Shown here one piece after another: positions 9,101 to 17,070 of a stretch of 32,496 nucleotides of DNA. A program made the position numbers and the translations under genes. Below the pieces are notes generated by a model that saw nothing but the letters and a program-made list of their open reading frames with translations, did not search any database and was not told the DNA's origin. Location of the stretch: contig DXHT01000083.1 in the NCBI GenBank assembly GCA_019113265.1, positions 1 to 32,496 on the forward strand. Reading direction: 5' to 3'. The stretch is from Bacillota bacterium (lineage in GTDB: Bacteria; Bacillota; Clostridia; Christensenellales; Pumilibacteraceae). How positions within the stretch are numbered: position 1 is the stretch's first letter; every line of letters starts with the position of its first letter.

Positions 9101-9788
9101 CACGGCGGGCGAAATGCTGGAAAACGCCGCGAAAGAGGCGCTTTCGCGCACCGACCCCGCGACGGGGGACACGTATGCGAACGGCGGTTACATATGCGTT
9201 ACGAGCGGCGTCGCGGAATACCTTTCAAACGCGTTCGGCGGACTGTACGTCGCGCTGGCGGTATCCTTCTTCCTGCTGTTCGGTGTTATGGCGGTGCAGT
9301 TCCGCTCCGTCGTCAAGCCGCTCATAATAATGTGCGCGGTGCCGTTCAGCTTCACGGGGGCGTTCGTCGCTCTCGCGGTCACGGGAATGACGCTCAACGT
9401 CGTGTCCCTCGTGGGCATAATAATGCTCATGGGCGTCATAGTCAATAACGCGATAGTCATGCTCGAAAAGATAGCGCAGCTTCACGCCGAGGGAATGTCC
9501 CATTACGACGCCGTCGTCGAGGGTTGCCGCACACGTCTGCGCCCCATACTGATGACGACGCTGACCACCGTTCTCGCGCTCATCCCTCTCGCCCTCGGGT
9601 TGGGTAGCGGCGGAGAACTGATGCAGCCGCTCGGAATAACCGTCATGGGCGGGCTCATAATAGGAACGATAGTGACTCTCGTGCTCATCCCGTGCATATA
9701 TTGCGGAGTGCACGGCATCAGCGCGGCGCGTCCCGACGGGCGCAAGGGCGGCAAATCGCTTGTCAACGGCGATAGTAGTGTGGTATAA
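6123..9788 (+). CDS. RND-family efflux/export permease (HAE1-like)
   Basis: A 1221-residue proton-driven exporter of the resistance-nodulation-division type. It has TM1 at about 12-32, a large extracytoplasmic porter region, TM segments near 440-600, a second porter half, and TM segments near 1030-1200. The TM4 motif reads 'GIGMLVDNSIVVIEAI' and TM10 'LMGVIVNNAIVMLEKI', so only one TM4 acidic residue is kept where Gram-negative pumps have Asp-Asp. The first porter domain has an extra helical, Ala/Leu-rich insert (about 235-345). The central cytoplasmic linker (about 605-680) is a long charged Ala/Glu/Arg/Lys stretch. No membrane-fusion or outer-membrane partner is adjacent, as in Gram-positive RND proteins such as SwrC. 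The substrate is unknown. The ribosome binding site is GGGGGAAA, 23 bp after purF. Confidence 0.9.
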   Translation: MKKLLSAIFIQPVTIIMICALLVLGGVMGALGMPMQLIPDLRIPIVSVVVTYPGASASAVEENVTSVVADALGNIGGVTQCYSYSYDNLGAVMLEFDFGVDTDEKTADVRERASALSLPEGCFAPEVSALDLNSQATATIYVTSELDSLSDVSHAASAASDLAASISAIDGVDSVQTDGAPTHTVTVTPVSGLESTVLLITEALGGGEYDIPLGSMQTDGGSVQVRNLSDVASTDDIRSLPVELPASVMTALGSANDLLTTFEGDNAAALLTMLDGMTAENSPAKPLIAELIAFKTANPAALTDEQACELVGIIAAYDESALSSVPVIGSQLAELSGMEIRPGLMSAIRSYDSPLGGGASLALGDIADVIGPGDDGYMPEYDAYAFYDGKQGVKLSVFASQDANAADVVGAVKEKIAGAGDGLTVVLTDDRSEFINDSVGNVLVSMLIGGVIAVLVIFLFLKKVKPSLIISVTMPLSVLAALLLLFVMGITLNMVSLGGLAVGIGMLVDNSIVVIEAITKRREAGDRPFRAAVNGTAEVAGALVGSTLTTVCVFIPILFVGGLCAEIFTDLAWAVIWSLAFSLLVALTVIPTLYALFSPDRKLLTGSALAARAALGEDNAAPETRTAESSGEKTAAAVADERAEESGAADEVKARADKGESGRAAGKKRRSHDRIMTATANFYGRLIPAALRHKTVIILVMAALFIASFGLALTAGTEFLPSVDRGQIQVDLTYDAGTDLGEAQSDAELLSGRLKELGGVDGVSVSVGVQGLLAFDNTGVISITTSGDTTELTQTVRELVRSVRAEGLMPHTSSAAVSEIDGIVESLTGGMSDICVTVRGEDPSKLSEISAIVTEITSGEKYTSAGFENVSAGETDSLVTEYEVHFDHSKLAAAGIDYATAVLTLRVGLAGQTAATATVDGVDAQVNVSFASGAVTSREDLENFALSVTADGERITLGSVSTIEETTARTVIRKEDGLYAVTLTAEVYGLDSGTAGEMLENAAKEALSRTDPATGDTYANGGYICVTSGVAEYLSNAFGGLYVALAVSFFLLFGVMAVQFRSVVKPLIIMCAVPFSFTGAFVALAVTGMTLNVVSLVGIIMLMGVIVNNAIVMLEKIAQLHAEGMSHYDAVVEGCRTRLRPILMTTLTTVLALIPLALGLGSGGELMQPLGITVMGGLIIGTIVTLVLIPCIYCGVHGISAARPDGRKGGKSLVNGDSSVV

Positions 9789-9789
9789 T
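9760..9789 (+). promoter_or_regulatory. Sigma-A promoter of trxA, overlapping the 3' end of the RND gene
   Basis: TTGTCA (9760-9765), an 18-bp spacer and TATAAT (9784-9789). The -10 box contains the RND stop codon (9786-9788). The predicted start site coincides with the trxA ATG at 9796. Confidence 0.8.
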
Positions 9790-9795
9790 GCGGTT

Positions 9796-10095
9796 ATGGA
9801 AAATCTGAATCTGGAAAACTTTGAAGAAAAGACGGCGAACGGCGTTGCCGTCGTGGACTTCTGGGCGAGCTGGTGCGGTCCCTGCCGTATGCTCGCTCCC
9901 GTTATGGAGGAGCTTGAAAAAAAGCACCCCGAAGTCGCCTTTTATAAGGTAAACGTGGACGAGGAGTCCGATCTTGCCGCCGCTTTCGGCGTTCAGAGCA
10001 TACCCGCGGTATTCCGTCTGGACGGCGGAAAGGCCGTCGCAAGGCACGTCGGATATGCCGACATCGCCACCGTCGAGCGCGCTCTGGGGCTCTGA
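9796..10095 (+). CDS. trxA: Thioredoxin
   Basis: A 99-residue thioredoxin fold with the redox site 'WCGPC' preceded by 'VVDFWASW' and the conserved cis-proline region 'QSIPAVF'. It reduces protein disulfides in the cytoplasm. The start at 9796 is chosen because homologous sequence begins at 'MENLNLENF'; an upstream in-frame ATG-type start at 9760 sits on the -35 box. No Shine-Dalgarno sequence precedes the ATG and the -10 box ends only 6 nt upstream, so the transcript is probably leaderless. A HAD phosphatase gene follows after 21 bp and leuS after that, forming a likely three-gene operon. Confidence 0.93.
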   Translation: MENLNLENFEEKTANGVAVVDFWASWCGPCRMLAPVMEELEKKHPEVAFYKVNVDEESDLAAAFGVQSIPAVFRLDGGKAVARHVGYADIATVERALGL

Positions 10096-10116
10096 TCGGT
10101 CTTTTATACACGAAAG

Positions 10117-10677
10117 ATGAGAGCTTTTGACTTCGATCACACGATATACGACGGCTATTCATACCGCGATTTCGTGTTTTTTACGACTGCGCGCCGCCCG
10201 TGGGTGCTTTTATGGCTGCCCGTCATAATCGTCGTGCTGCTGCTTAAAGTGTGCAGGCTGATAAAGATGAAGCACGTCGTCGAATGGGTGCTTTGGCCGT
10301 ATCTGCGTTTTAAGCGCATAGACGAATTTATCGTCAAATTCTGGGACAAGAACGAAAAGAAAGTAGGCAAGTGGTATCTCGATATGCGCGAGGACGACGA
10401 CGTGGTCATTTCCGCGACTCCCTCTTTCTTTCTCGAAGAGATATGCCGCAGAATAGGCGTAAAGACGCTGATAGCGACGGAGATAGACCGCAAAACGGGC
10501 AAGGTAGTGGATCCGTACTGCTACCGCGAGGGCAAGCTGGAACGTCTGCGCATGGCGTTCGGCGATTCCGTCCGCTTGCAGGCATATTATACGGACACTC
10601 CCAAGGACAGCACTCTTCTCGGCTTTGCGGAAGAGGGTTATATAGTTAAAAAGGGTAAGATCACGAGGGTACGCTGA
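10117..10677 (+). CDS. HAD-superfamily subfamily IB phosphatase
   Basis: A 186-residue hydrolase. Motif I 'FDFDHTIYDG' carries the nucleophile Asp and acid/base Asp, motif II is 'VISATPSFF', and the end contains 'YYTDTPKDSTLLGFA', matching the subfamily IB (SerB-like) 'GDS..D' motif IV with Thr in place of Ser and Gly lost. A hydrophobic stretch at about residues 27-46 may be a membrane segment or the helical cap, so a membrane lipid phosphate is one possible substrate; a small soluble phosphomonoester is another. The Shine-Dalgarno is poor (GAAAG just before the ATG), so translation may be coupled to trxA. leuS starts 2 bp after its stop. Confidence 0.8.
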   Translation: MRAFDFDHTIYDGYSYRDFVFFTTARRPWVLLWLPVIIVVLLLKVCRLIKMKHVVEWVLWPYLRFKRIDEFIVKFWDKNEKKVGKWYLDMREDDDVVISATPSFFLEEICRRIGVKTLIATEIDRKTGKVVDPYCYREGKLERLRMAFGDSVRLQAYYTDTPKDSTLLGFAEEGYIVKKGKITRVR

Positions 10678-10679
10678 AT

Positions 10680-13076
10680 ATGGATTTCATCGGAATAGAA
10701 AAGAAGTGGAGAAAGAAGTGGGAAGAGGAGAAGCTGGACAGTTTCGACGTCTCCCGCGCGGATAACAAGGAATACGTTCTGGAAATGTTCTCCTATCCGT
10801 CGGGTGCGAATCTTCACCTCGGTCACTGGTACAATTTCGGCCTTGCGGACGTGTACGCGCGGCTCATGCGCATGCGCGGCAAAGAGGTCTTTCAGCCGAT
10901 GGGGTTCGACGCGTTCGGTCTTCCCGCCGAAAACTACGCGATAAAGACGGGTATCCATCCCAAAGACAGCACCGAAAAGAACATAGCGACCATGGAAAGA
11001 CAGTTGCGCGACATGGGCGCGTCTTTCGACTGGGACTACGAGATAAAGACGTGTGAGCCGAGCTATTACAAATGGACGCAGTGGCTGTTTTTACAGCTTT
11101 ACAAGCACGGTCTTGCCGAGGAAAAGCTCGCGCCCGTCAACTGGTGCCCGTCGTGTAACACCGTCATCGCCAACGAACAGGTGGCGGACGGCTGCTGCGA
11201 GCGTTGCGGAACGGCAGTCGAACGCCGCGAAATGAGACAGTGGTTCCTTAAAATAACGAAATACGCCGAAGAGCTGCTTTCGGGGCTGGACGACATCGAC
11301 TGGCCTGAAAAGACCAAGATCATGCAGCGTAACTGGATAGGCAAGAGCTACGGCGGAAAGGTGACCTTCGATCTCGAAGGCGGCGGATCGTTCGACGTGT
11401 TCACGACGCGCGCCGATACGCTTTTCGGTTGCACCTACGTCGTTCTCGCTCCCGAACACCCGCTCGTGGACAAGATAACCGTACCCGAACTGCGCGACAG
11501 CGTGCACGCTTACAAGCTTGCCGCCGCTCATCAGAGCGAGATAGACCGCACGAGCACCGTCAAGGAAAAGACGGGCGCGCCCACGGGCGCGTATGCGATA
11601 AACCCCATAAACGGCCGCCGCGTTCCCGTATGGGTGGCGGATTACGTCCTTGCGACGTACGGCACGGGTGCGGTCATGGCTGTACCCGCGCACGACACGC
11701 GCGACTATGAGTTCGCAAAGAAGTACGGACTTCCCATAGAGCGCGTGGTAAACGGCGCGGACGGCGCCGAGTGCGAGTTGCCCTATACCGAGAGCGGCAT
11801 AGCGGTGAACTCCGGCTTTGCCGACGGCATGACCACCGAGCAGGCGAAGGACGCGATACTCTCGCGGCTCGCCGAAATAAACAAGGGCGGAAAGACGGTA
11901 ACGTACCGCCTGCGCGACTGGTCGGTTTCCCGTCAGCGGTACTGGGGCGCGCCCATTCCCATGATACATTGCCCGCACTGCGGAGTCGTCCCCGTTCCCG
12001 AAAAGGATCTTCCCGTGGAACTGCCGTACGACGTGGACTTCCGCCCGAAGGGGACGAGCCCTCTCGGCGCGAACGAGAAGTACATGAACTGCAAGTGCCC
12101 CGAGTGTGGCGGGGACGCGCGCCGCGATCCCGACACGCTGGATACGTTCGTGTGTTCGAGCTGGTACTACCTGCGCTATCCCAACGCGCACAACGACAAA
12201 AAGGCGTTCGACACGGCGTGGACGGATAAAATGCTGCCCGTGGACGTATACGTCGGCGGCGCGGAGCACGCATGCATGCACCTTTTATACGCGCGCTTCA
12301 TAACAAAAGCACTGCGCGACATGGGTTATCTGCACTTCGATGAGCCGTTCAAGCGGCTTGTCCACCAGGGCGTGATACTCGGCCCCGACGGCAAGCGCAT
12401 GAGCAAGACGCGCGGCAACATAATAAATCCCGACGATTACGTTTCGGTGTACGGATCGGACGTGTTCAGAATGTACCTGTGCTTTGCGTTCTCCTATACC
12501 GAGGGCGGACCTTTCCAGGCGGACGGCATCCCCGCGATAGCGCGCTACCTCGACAGAGCGGACCGCATATGCCGCAAGGCGTTCGGCGGCAAGGGCGTGA
12601 CCGTGCAGTCCGAAAAGGACGCGTCCGAGCTTGAATACGCCGTGCACTATGCCGCGTCCCGCGTCGGAGCGGACATTGCCGCGTTCTCCTTCAATACGGC
12701 CGTCGCGCGCCTTATGGAGCTTACCAACGCCATGTATAAGTACGACAGAGCAGACGACGCACTCTATTCCGCGGCGATGACCCTTATAAAACTCATGGCG
12801 CCCATAACGCCGCACGTCGCCGAAGAGCTGTGGGAGGCGGCAGGCAACGCTACCAGCGTTCTCAGACAGCGCTATCCCGAAGCGGACGACTCCAAACTCG
12901 TGCGCGCACTCACGGAAGTGCCCGTCCAGTTGCTCGGAAAGTTCAAGGGCAAGGTAATGCTCGCGCCCGACGCTCCCGAGTCCGACGCGCTTGCCGCCGC
13001 GCTCGAACTGCTCTCTCTTCCCGCCGCGAAAAAGATAATCTACAAGCCGGGCAAGATAATAAACATCATCGCCTGA
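10680..13076 (+). CDS. leuS: Leucyl-tRNA synthetase
   Basis: Class I synthetase charging tRNA-Leu. The 798-residue length is slightly shorter than the common 805-860. The HIGH motif is 'HLGH' at residues 46-49 and the KMSKS motif is 'MSKTR' from residue 574. A zinc-knuckle-like 'CPSCNT...CCERCG' lies near 155-180, the editing domain is inserted around 220-400 ('TTRADTLFGCTYVVLAPEHP' region), and a second Cys cluster 'CPHCG...CKCPECGG' is near 436-480. The C-terminal anticodon-binding region ends at 'KIIYKPGKIINIIA'. The gene begins 2 bp after the HAD phosphatase and relies on the upstream trxA promoter as far as I can see. No T-box leader is present. Confidence 0.97.
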   Translation: MDFIGIEKKWRKKWEEEKLDSFDVSRADNKEYVLEMFSYPSGANLHLGHWYNFGLADVYARLMRMRGKEVFQPMGFDAFGLPAENYAIKTGIHPKDSTEKNIATMERQLRDMGASFDWDYEIKTCEPSYYKWTQWLFLQLYKHGLAEEKLAPVNWCPSCNTVIANEQVADGCCERCGTAVERREMRQWFLKITKYAEELLSGLDDIDWPEKTKIMQRNWIGKSYGGKVTFDLEGGGSFDVFTTRADTLFGCTYVVLAPEHPLVDKITVPELRDSVHAYKLAAAHQSEIDRTSTVKEKTGAPTGAYAINPINGRRVPVWVADYVLATYGTGAVMAVPAHDTRDYEFAKKYGLPIERVVNGADGAECELPYTESGIAVNSGFADGMTTEQAKDAILSRLAEINKGGKTVTYRLRDWSVSRQRYWGAPIPMIHCPHCGVVPVPEKDLPVELPYDVDFRPKGTSPLGANEKYMNCKCPECGGDARRDPDTLDTFVCSSWYYLRYPNAHNDKKAFDTAWTDKMLPVDVYVGGAEHACMHLLYARFITKALRDMGYLHFDEPFKRLVHQGVILGPDGKRMSKTRGNIINPDDYVSVYGSDVFRMYLCFAFSYTEGGPFQADGIPAIARYLDRADRICRKAFGGKGVTVQSEKDASELEYAVHYAASRVGADIAAFSFNTAVARLMELTNAMYKYDRADDALYSAAMTLIKLMAPITPHVAEELWEAAGNATSVLRQRYPEADDSKLVRALTEVPVQLLGKFKGKVMLAPDAPESDALAAALELLSLPAAKKIIYKPGKIINIIA

Positions 13077-13173
13077 CGGACTTTAACGCGATCCGCGTTG
13101 CGTAGCCGCCGCGGTCAAGGAGCAGGGCTTAAAAAACGACGTTAAAAAACATGTACAGACGTTAAAAGACGTT

Positions 13174-13215
13174 AGCCGCTCGCTTTCGGCAAGATCCGAA
13201 AGCGGGCGGCTTTTT
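13174..13215 (+). terminator. Terminator of the trxA-HAD-leuS operon
   Basis: A 16-bp stem (13174-13189 with 13196-13211, one G-U pair), a 6-nt loop and five Ts. Confidence 0.9.
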
Positions 13216-13526
13216 ACCTTGCCGCGCTCGGAAAGAGTGCGGCTTTCGCTTTGCGATCGCCGTACGTCCGTACCCGCCGTAACGGATACATTTTTTTGGC
13301 GCGCCGCTTCTTTTCCCGCGCCGCGATGACCCGCGCGCACACTGCCGCGCCCGTTTTCCGCGTTTAACGCGTTCGTCGTCCGTTTGATCGTGAAAATGAC
13401 ATTAAAATGCATGCGAAGTACTTAAATTAACATTAGATATGCGATTTTATGTGTATAATTAGAGCAATTTTGCGCCACAAAGCAAAAAAAGTGAGCGTAG
13501 CTTGCGACTAATTTTTCGTAAATCTA

Positions 13527-13556
13527 TTGACTTTGGGGGAGGGGTAGTGCTATTAT
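13527..13556 (+). promoter_or_regulatory. Probable promoter of the GH3/CBM operon
   Basis: TTGACT (13527-13532), an 18-bp spacer and TATTAT (13551-13556); an overlapping TATAAT at 13554 would give a long 21-bp spacer. The leader would be about 165 nt. Confidence 0.6.
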
Positions 13557-13576
13557 AATATTGTGGAATGCGGGTA

Positions 13577-13594
13577 CGCTTTTAAGTAAAAGCG
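13577..13594 (+). promoter_or_regulatory. 18-bp palindrome just downstream of the GH3 promoter
   Basis: CGCTTTTA-AG-TAAAAGCG is a perfect inverted repeat at roughly +12 to +30 of the predicted transcript. Its position fits a repressor operator; a weak second half-like element (GGTAAAAGTGCG) lies downstream. Confidence 0.5.
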
Positions 13595-13731
13595 CGCTCC
13601 GCGCAAGATGCGGTAAAAGTGCGAAGCGTTATTGATATAACTCTTTGTTTTTTCCGTGACCGCCAGAAAGGGCTCTATTGCTTTTTATCGCTTGTGAGCT
13701 TTTCGGGAAGCAAAAACAAGGAGAAGAAGAG

Positions 13732-16700
13732 ATGAAGAAAACAACGGTTCGGATAATATGTTTTCCGATAATCGTGCTCATTGCGGTAGTTCTGCTCGCC
13801 GTGGACGGTGTGTACACGGCGCTTTTCGACTTGCTCGATCCGTTCGTGCATCCGCCCATAGTGGATTCGCTTGCGGCGGGCGCGGCGTCGAGCGAGGGCG
13901 AGGCTCTTGCCGCAGAGATCATGAGCGAAGGGGCGGTGCTTGTCAAGAACGACAACGACGTGCTTCCCCTCGACGCGAGCTCCGATAACTCGGCGGACGT
14001 TTACGGCTGGGGCTCGTCGCACGCCGGCTGGGTGATCGGCGGATCGGGTTCCGGTCAGGTCAAGCAGACCGATCCCGACAGTCCGTATGCGGGAACGACG
14101 TTCGTTGACGCGCTCACCGATTACGGTATATCCGTAAATACCTCGCTTTCTCAGTATTACGACTCATACTGTTCGACGCGGCCGGGACTTTCGAGCGGCA
14201 CGCTGAACACGACGCCCGATCAGTTTTATGTGCTTGTCGAGCCCGATTATTCCTCGCTGCCCGCCGCGACCTCGGACACGGCGTTCGTCGTCATAAGTAG
14301 GATAGCCGGCGAGTCGGACGACGCTCCCGCGGTGCAGTACAAGCAGGGCCGCGAGACGGACGAAACGCGCACCTACCTCGAAATAAGCACCGAGGAAGAG
14401 GAGCTGCTCCGTAACGTGGCGAGCACGCACACGAACACGATAGTAATCATAAACAGCACGAACACCATGGAGCTGGGTTTCCTTGACACGATTCCCGGCA
14501 TCGACGCATGCCTTGTGGTGGGCGCGACGGGCGTCAACGCCGCGTCCGCGCTCCCGTCGCTCATCTACGGCGACGTGTCCCCGTCGGGCAGACTGGCGGA
14601 TACGTATGCGTATGAGTTCGAATCCAACATCAACTACTACAACACGGGTCTTTGGGGAGAAGGTCAATACGTCAACGGCAACGACCTGCTCTTGGTCGGA
14701 GTAGGTCAGAACGCGGGCGACAAGGAAGACCACGGTAGGAGCTATATAGACTACATCGAAAACATCTATATGGGCTACAAGTGGTTTGAAACGGCAGACG
14801 CCGAGGGCGTTTGGGCGAACAGCAAGCGCAGCGTTTACGGGGAGGACGGCGCTCTCACCGAAGTCAGCGGATACGAGTCGGTGGTTCAGTACCCGTTCGG
14901 ATACGGCCTGGGCTACTATGACGAGGCGGATTTTTCGTGGGAAATAGTGTCCCTGACGAAGGGGGAAGACAACCCCGACGAGCTTAAAAGCGGATTTATA
15001 TACGACGGCAGCGGCTCAGGCGATATAACGATGACGGTGCGCGTTACAAACAACGGCGACACGGCGGCAAAGGACGTCGTGGAGCTGTATCTCACCGCGC
15101 CTTACGATTCTTCCGCTCCCATAGAGAAGTCGTCGGTATCCCTCGTGGCGTTCGCCAAGACGGGAACGCTTGCGCCGGGTGCGGCAGAGGACGTGCGCCT
15201 GACGTTCGATCTCAGTGAGCTTGCGTCCTATGACGCATACGACGTCAACGGTAACGAACACAGCGGTTACGAGCTGGAAAAGGGCGAAACGCCGTATATG
15301 CTCCGCCTGATGACGGACGCGCACACGCCCAAGACGACGGTGACCAACGCGGCGGCGGTAGGCGGCGATGCGGGAACGGTGACGTTTGACGTACCCGATG
15401 ACGTGCTTTTCGACGCGTCGAGAAACGTCGTGCCCGAGCCGATCAACACAAATAAATTCACGGGCGATCAGGCATACGACGGCACGCCGATAGACGCTTC
15501 CGACGAAGTGGAAGGCGGACTGAATTTCGTGTCCCGTGCGAATATGAACACGAGCATGGCGACTGCGCCCGCGCGCACGGCGAACCGCAACATTTCGGAC
15601 AAGGCGAGGGAGCTCCACCGCTATACGGACGCCATGGCGACCGCGTGGGACACCGCGACAAAGGATATATTCGGCAATGAGATAAAGGTCACCTCGCCCT
15701 CCTTCGGACAGGGCGGCAGCGATCGCCTTTCGACGAGCAGTTCTCCGTCGGGCGTGACCGAGCTCGGACTCGAACTCGGCGCGAATTACGACGACGAGCG
15801 TTGGACGAGCCTTCTCGCCCAGGCGAGCAGATCGGAAATGCTCAATCTCGTCGTTCACGGCGCAACGGGCGCGGCTCCCGCGATAGACAGCATAGGTCTG
15901 CCGTCGCTCACCGCGTTCGACGGCCCCTCGCAGATAGGCGGTTTCACCGATGCAAAGTGGCGCACGACGGGCTACCCCAATGAAACCGTCATGGCGCAGA
16001 CGTGGAACACCTCGCTCATCATGCGTTTCGGCACCGCGCTTGCCAAGGAAGGACTTACCAAGGGCGTGCAGGTTTGGTACGGACCCGCGGTGAACATGCA
16101 CCGCTCTCCGTTCGGCGGACGCAACTATGAGTATTACAGCGAAGACGCTCTGCTTTCGGGCAAGATGTGCGCGGCGGCGGTACGCGGCGCGAAGAACGCG
16201 GGTATGTTCTGCTACTTAAAACACCTTGCGCTTTACGAGCAGGAGTCCAACAGAGAGGCTCTGTTTACCTGGCTCAGCGAGCAGGCTCTGCGCGAGATAT
16301 ATCTCCGTCCGTTTGAGATCGTCCTCAAATGCGAAGAGGGCAGCGAGACGGGCATAATGTCCGCATACGGGCGCATAGGCGCGGTATGGACGGGCGGCAG
16401 CGAGTCGCTCATAACGGGCGTGCTCAAAAACGAGTGGGGATACCACGGCGCGATAATAACCGACTACTCGGATAACCCCTCCTATATGCACATGGGTCAG
16501 GCGTTCCGCGCGGGCGGCGACAGGTTCATGAGTACGAACGATTCCACTCAGCTTGCGAGCGGCAGCGGCGCGCGTTTCGACGCACAGCTTGTCGAGGCGG
16601 TAAAGGACTACGCGTATACGTACGTTTCGGCGGCGTATCAGATGAACAACCCCGTCGAGGGCGAGTCGGCGACCACGGTCAGCGCGACGCCGTCGTTCAA

Positions 16701-17070
16701 GTGGCTGACCGTACTCATTGCGGACGTGAACGTCCTGGTGTTCTTCCTGCTCGGACTGTGGGCGTACTTCCTGCTCAAAAAGGCAAAGCCCCGCCCCGTA
16801 AGAGTGCCGGTGGACAGCGTGCACCGCGGCGCGAAACAGTATCTCATGCCCGACGGCACGATAAAGCGCATAAGGAGCGACGGAGCGATCATCATGATCT
16901 ATCCCGACGGAACGACGACGCGCAAGGAAAAGAAGGGCGACTTCATCAAGATATATCCCGACGGAAATGCCGTGCGCATAGAAGAGGACGGCAGCGAAAC
17001 GCCCGTAAAGCGCGTTATGCACACGGGCGGCGACTCCGACGATAACGGGGAGGGCGAGAACAATGACTAA
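13732..17070 (+). CDS. Domain-swapped GH3 glycosidase, membrane-anchored at both ends
   Basis: A 1112-residue glycoside hydrolase family 3 protein, probably a beta-glycosidase at the outer face of the membrane. The ATG at 13732 follows AAGGAG with 8-nt spacing. Order: signal-anchor TM (about 5-27); the domain normally found C-terminal in GH3 ('LVKNDNDVLPL', then 'PSLIYGDVSPSGRLADT' and 'QYPFGYGLGY'); a fibronectin-III-like domain ('VRVTNNGDTAAKDVVELYL'); then the TIM-barrel domain normally N-terminal. The barrel has 'KHLALYEQESNR' (Lys830-His831) and 'AIITDYSD', whose Asp911 aligns with the GH3 nucleophile. A second TM lies near 993-1015, followed by a tail of about 97 residues with repeated 'PDG' hairpins. 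The reversed order is known from rumen beta-glucosidases (Ruminococcus albus, Butyrivibrio). The next gene overlaps by 8 bp. Confidence 0.9.
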   Translation: MKKTTVRIICFPIIVLIAVVLLAVDGVYTALFDLLDPFVHPPIVDSLAAGAASSEGEALAAEIMSEGAVLVKNDNDVLPLDASSDNSADVYGWGSSHAGWVIGGSGSGQVKQTDPDSPYAGTTFVDALTDYGISVNTSLSQYYDSYCSTRPGLSSGTLNTTPDQFYVLVEPDYSSLPAATSDTAFVVISRIAGESDDAPAVQYKQGRETDETRTYLEISTEEEELLRNVASTHTNTIVIINSTNTMELGFLDTIPGIDACLVVGATGVNAASALPSLIYGDVSPSGRLADTYAYEFESNINYYNTGLWGEGQYVNGNDLLLVGVGQNAGDKEDHGRSYIDYIENIYMGYKWFETADAEGVWANSKRSVYGEDGALTEVSGYESVVQYPFGYGLGYYDEADFSWEIVSLTKGEDNPDELKSGFIYDGSGSGDITMTVRVTNNGDTAAKDVVELYLTAPYDSSAPIEKSSVSLVAFAKTGTLAPGAAEDVRLTFDLSELASYDAYDVNGNEHSGYELEKGETPYMLRLMTDAHTPKTTVTNAAAVGGDAGTVTFDVPDDVLFDASRNVVPEPINTNKFTGDQAYDGTPIDASDEVEGGLNFVSRANMNTSMATAPARTANRNISDKARELHRYTDAMATAWDTATKDIFGNEIKVTSPSFGQGGSDRLSTSSSPSGVTELGLELGANYDDERWTSLLAQASRSEMLNLVVHGATGAAPAIDSIGLPSLTAFDGPSQIGGFTDAKWRTTGYPNETVMAQTWNTSLIMRFGTALAKEGLTKGVQVWYGPAVNMHRSPFGGRNYEYYSEDALLSGKMCAAAVRGAKNAGMFCYLKHLALYEQESNREALFTWLSEQALREIYLRPFEIVLKCEEGSETGIMSAYGRIGAVWTGGSESLITGVLKNEWGYHGAIITDYSDNPSYMHMGQAFRAGGDRFMSTNDSTQLASGSGARFDAQLVEAVKDYAYTYVSAAYQMNNPVEGESATTVSATPSFKWLTVLIADVNVLVFFLLGLWAYFLLKKAKPRPVRVPVDSVHRGAKQYLMPDGTIKRIRSDGAIIMIYPDGTTTRKEKKGDFIKIYPDGNAVRIEEDGSETPVKRVMHTGGDSDDNGEGENND

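Larger units (their letters stand above)
13077..13731 (+). other. 655-bp intergenic region upstream of the GH3 operon
   Basis: It holds the leuS terminator (13174-13215), three short GACGTTA direct repeats just before it, a TATAAT box at 13454-13459 with no good -35, the probable operon promoter at 13527-13556, and an 18-bp palindrome at 13577-13594. I see no convincing small gene. The stretch 13400-13560 is clearly AT-richer than its surroundings. Confidence 0.7.
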
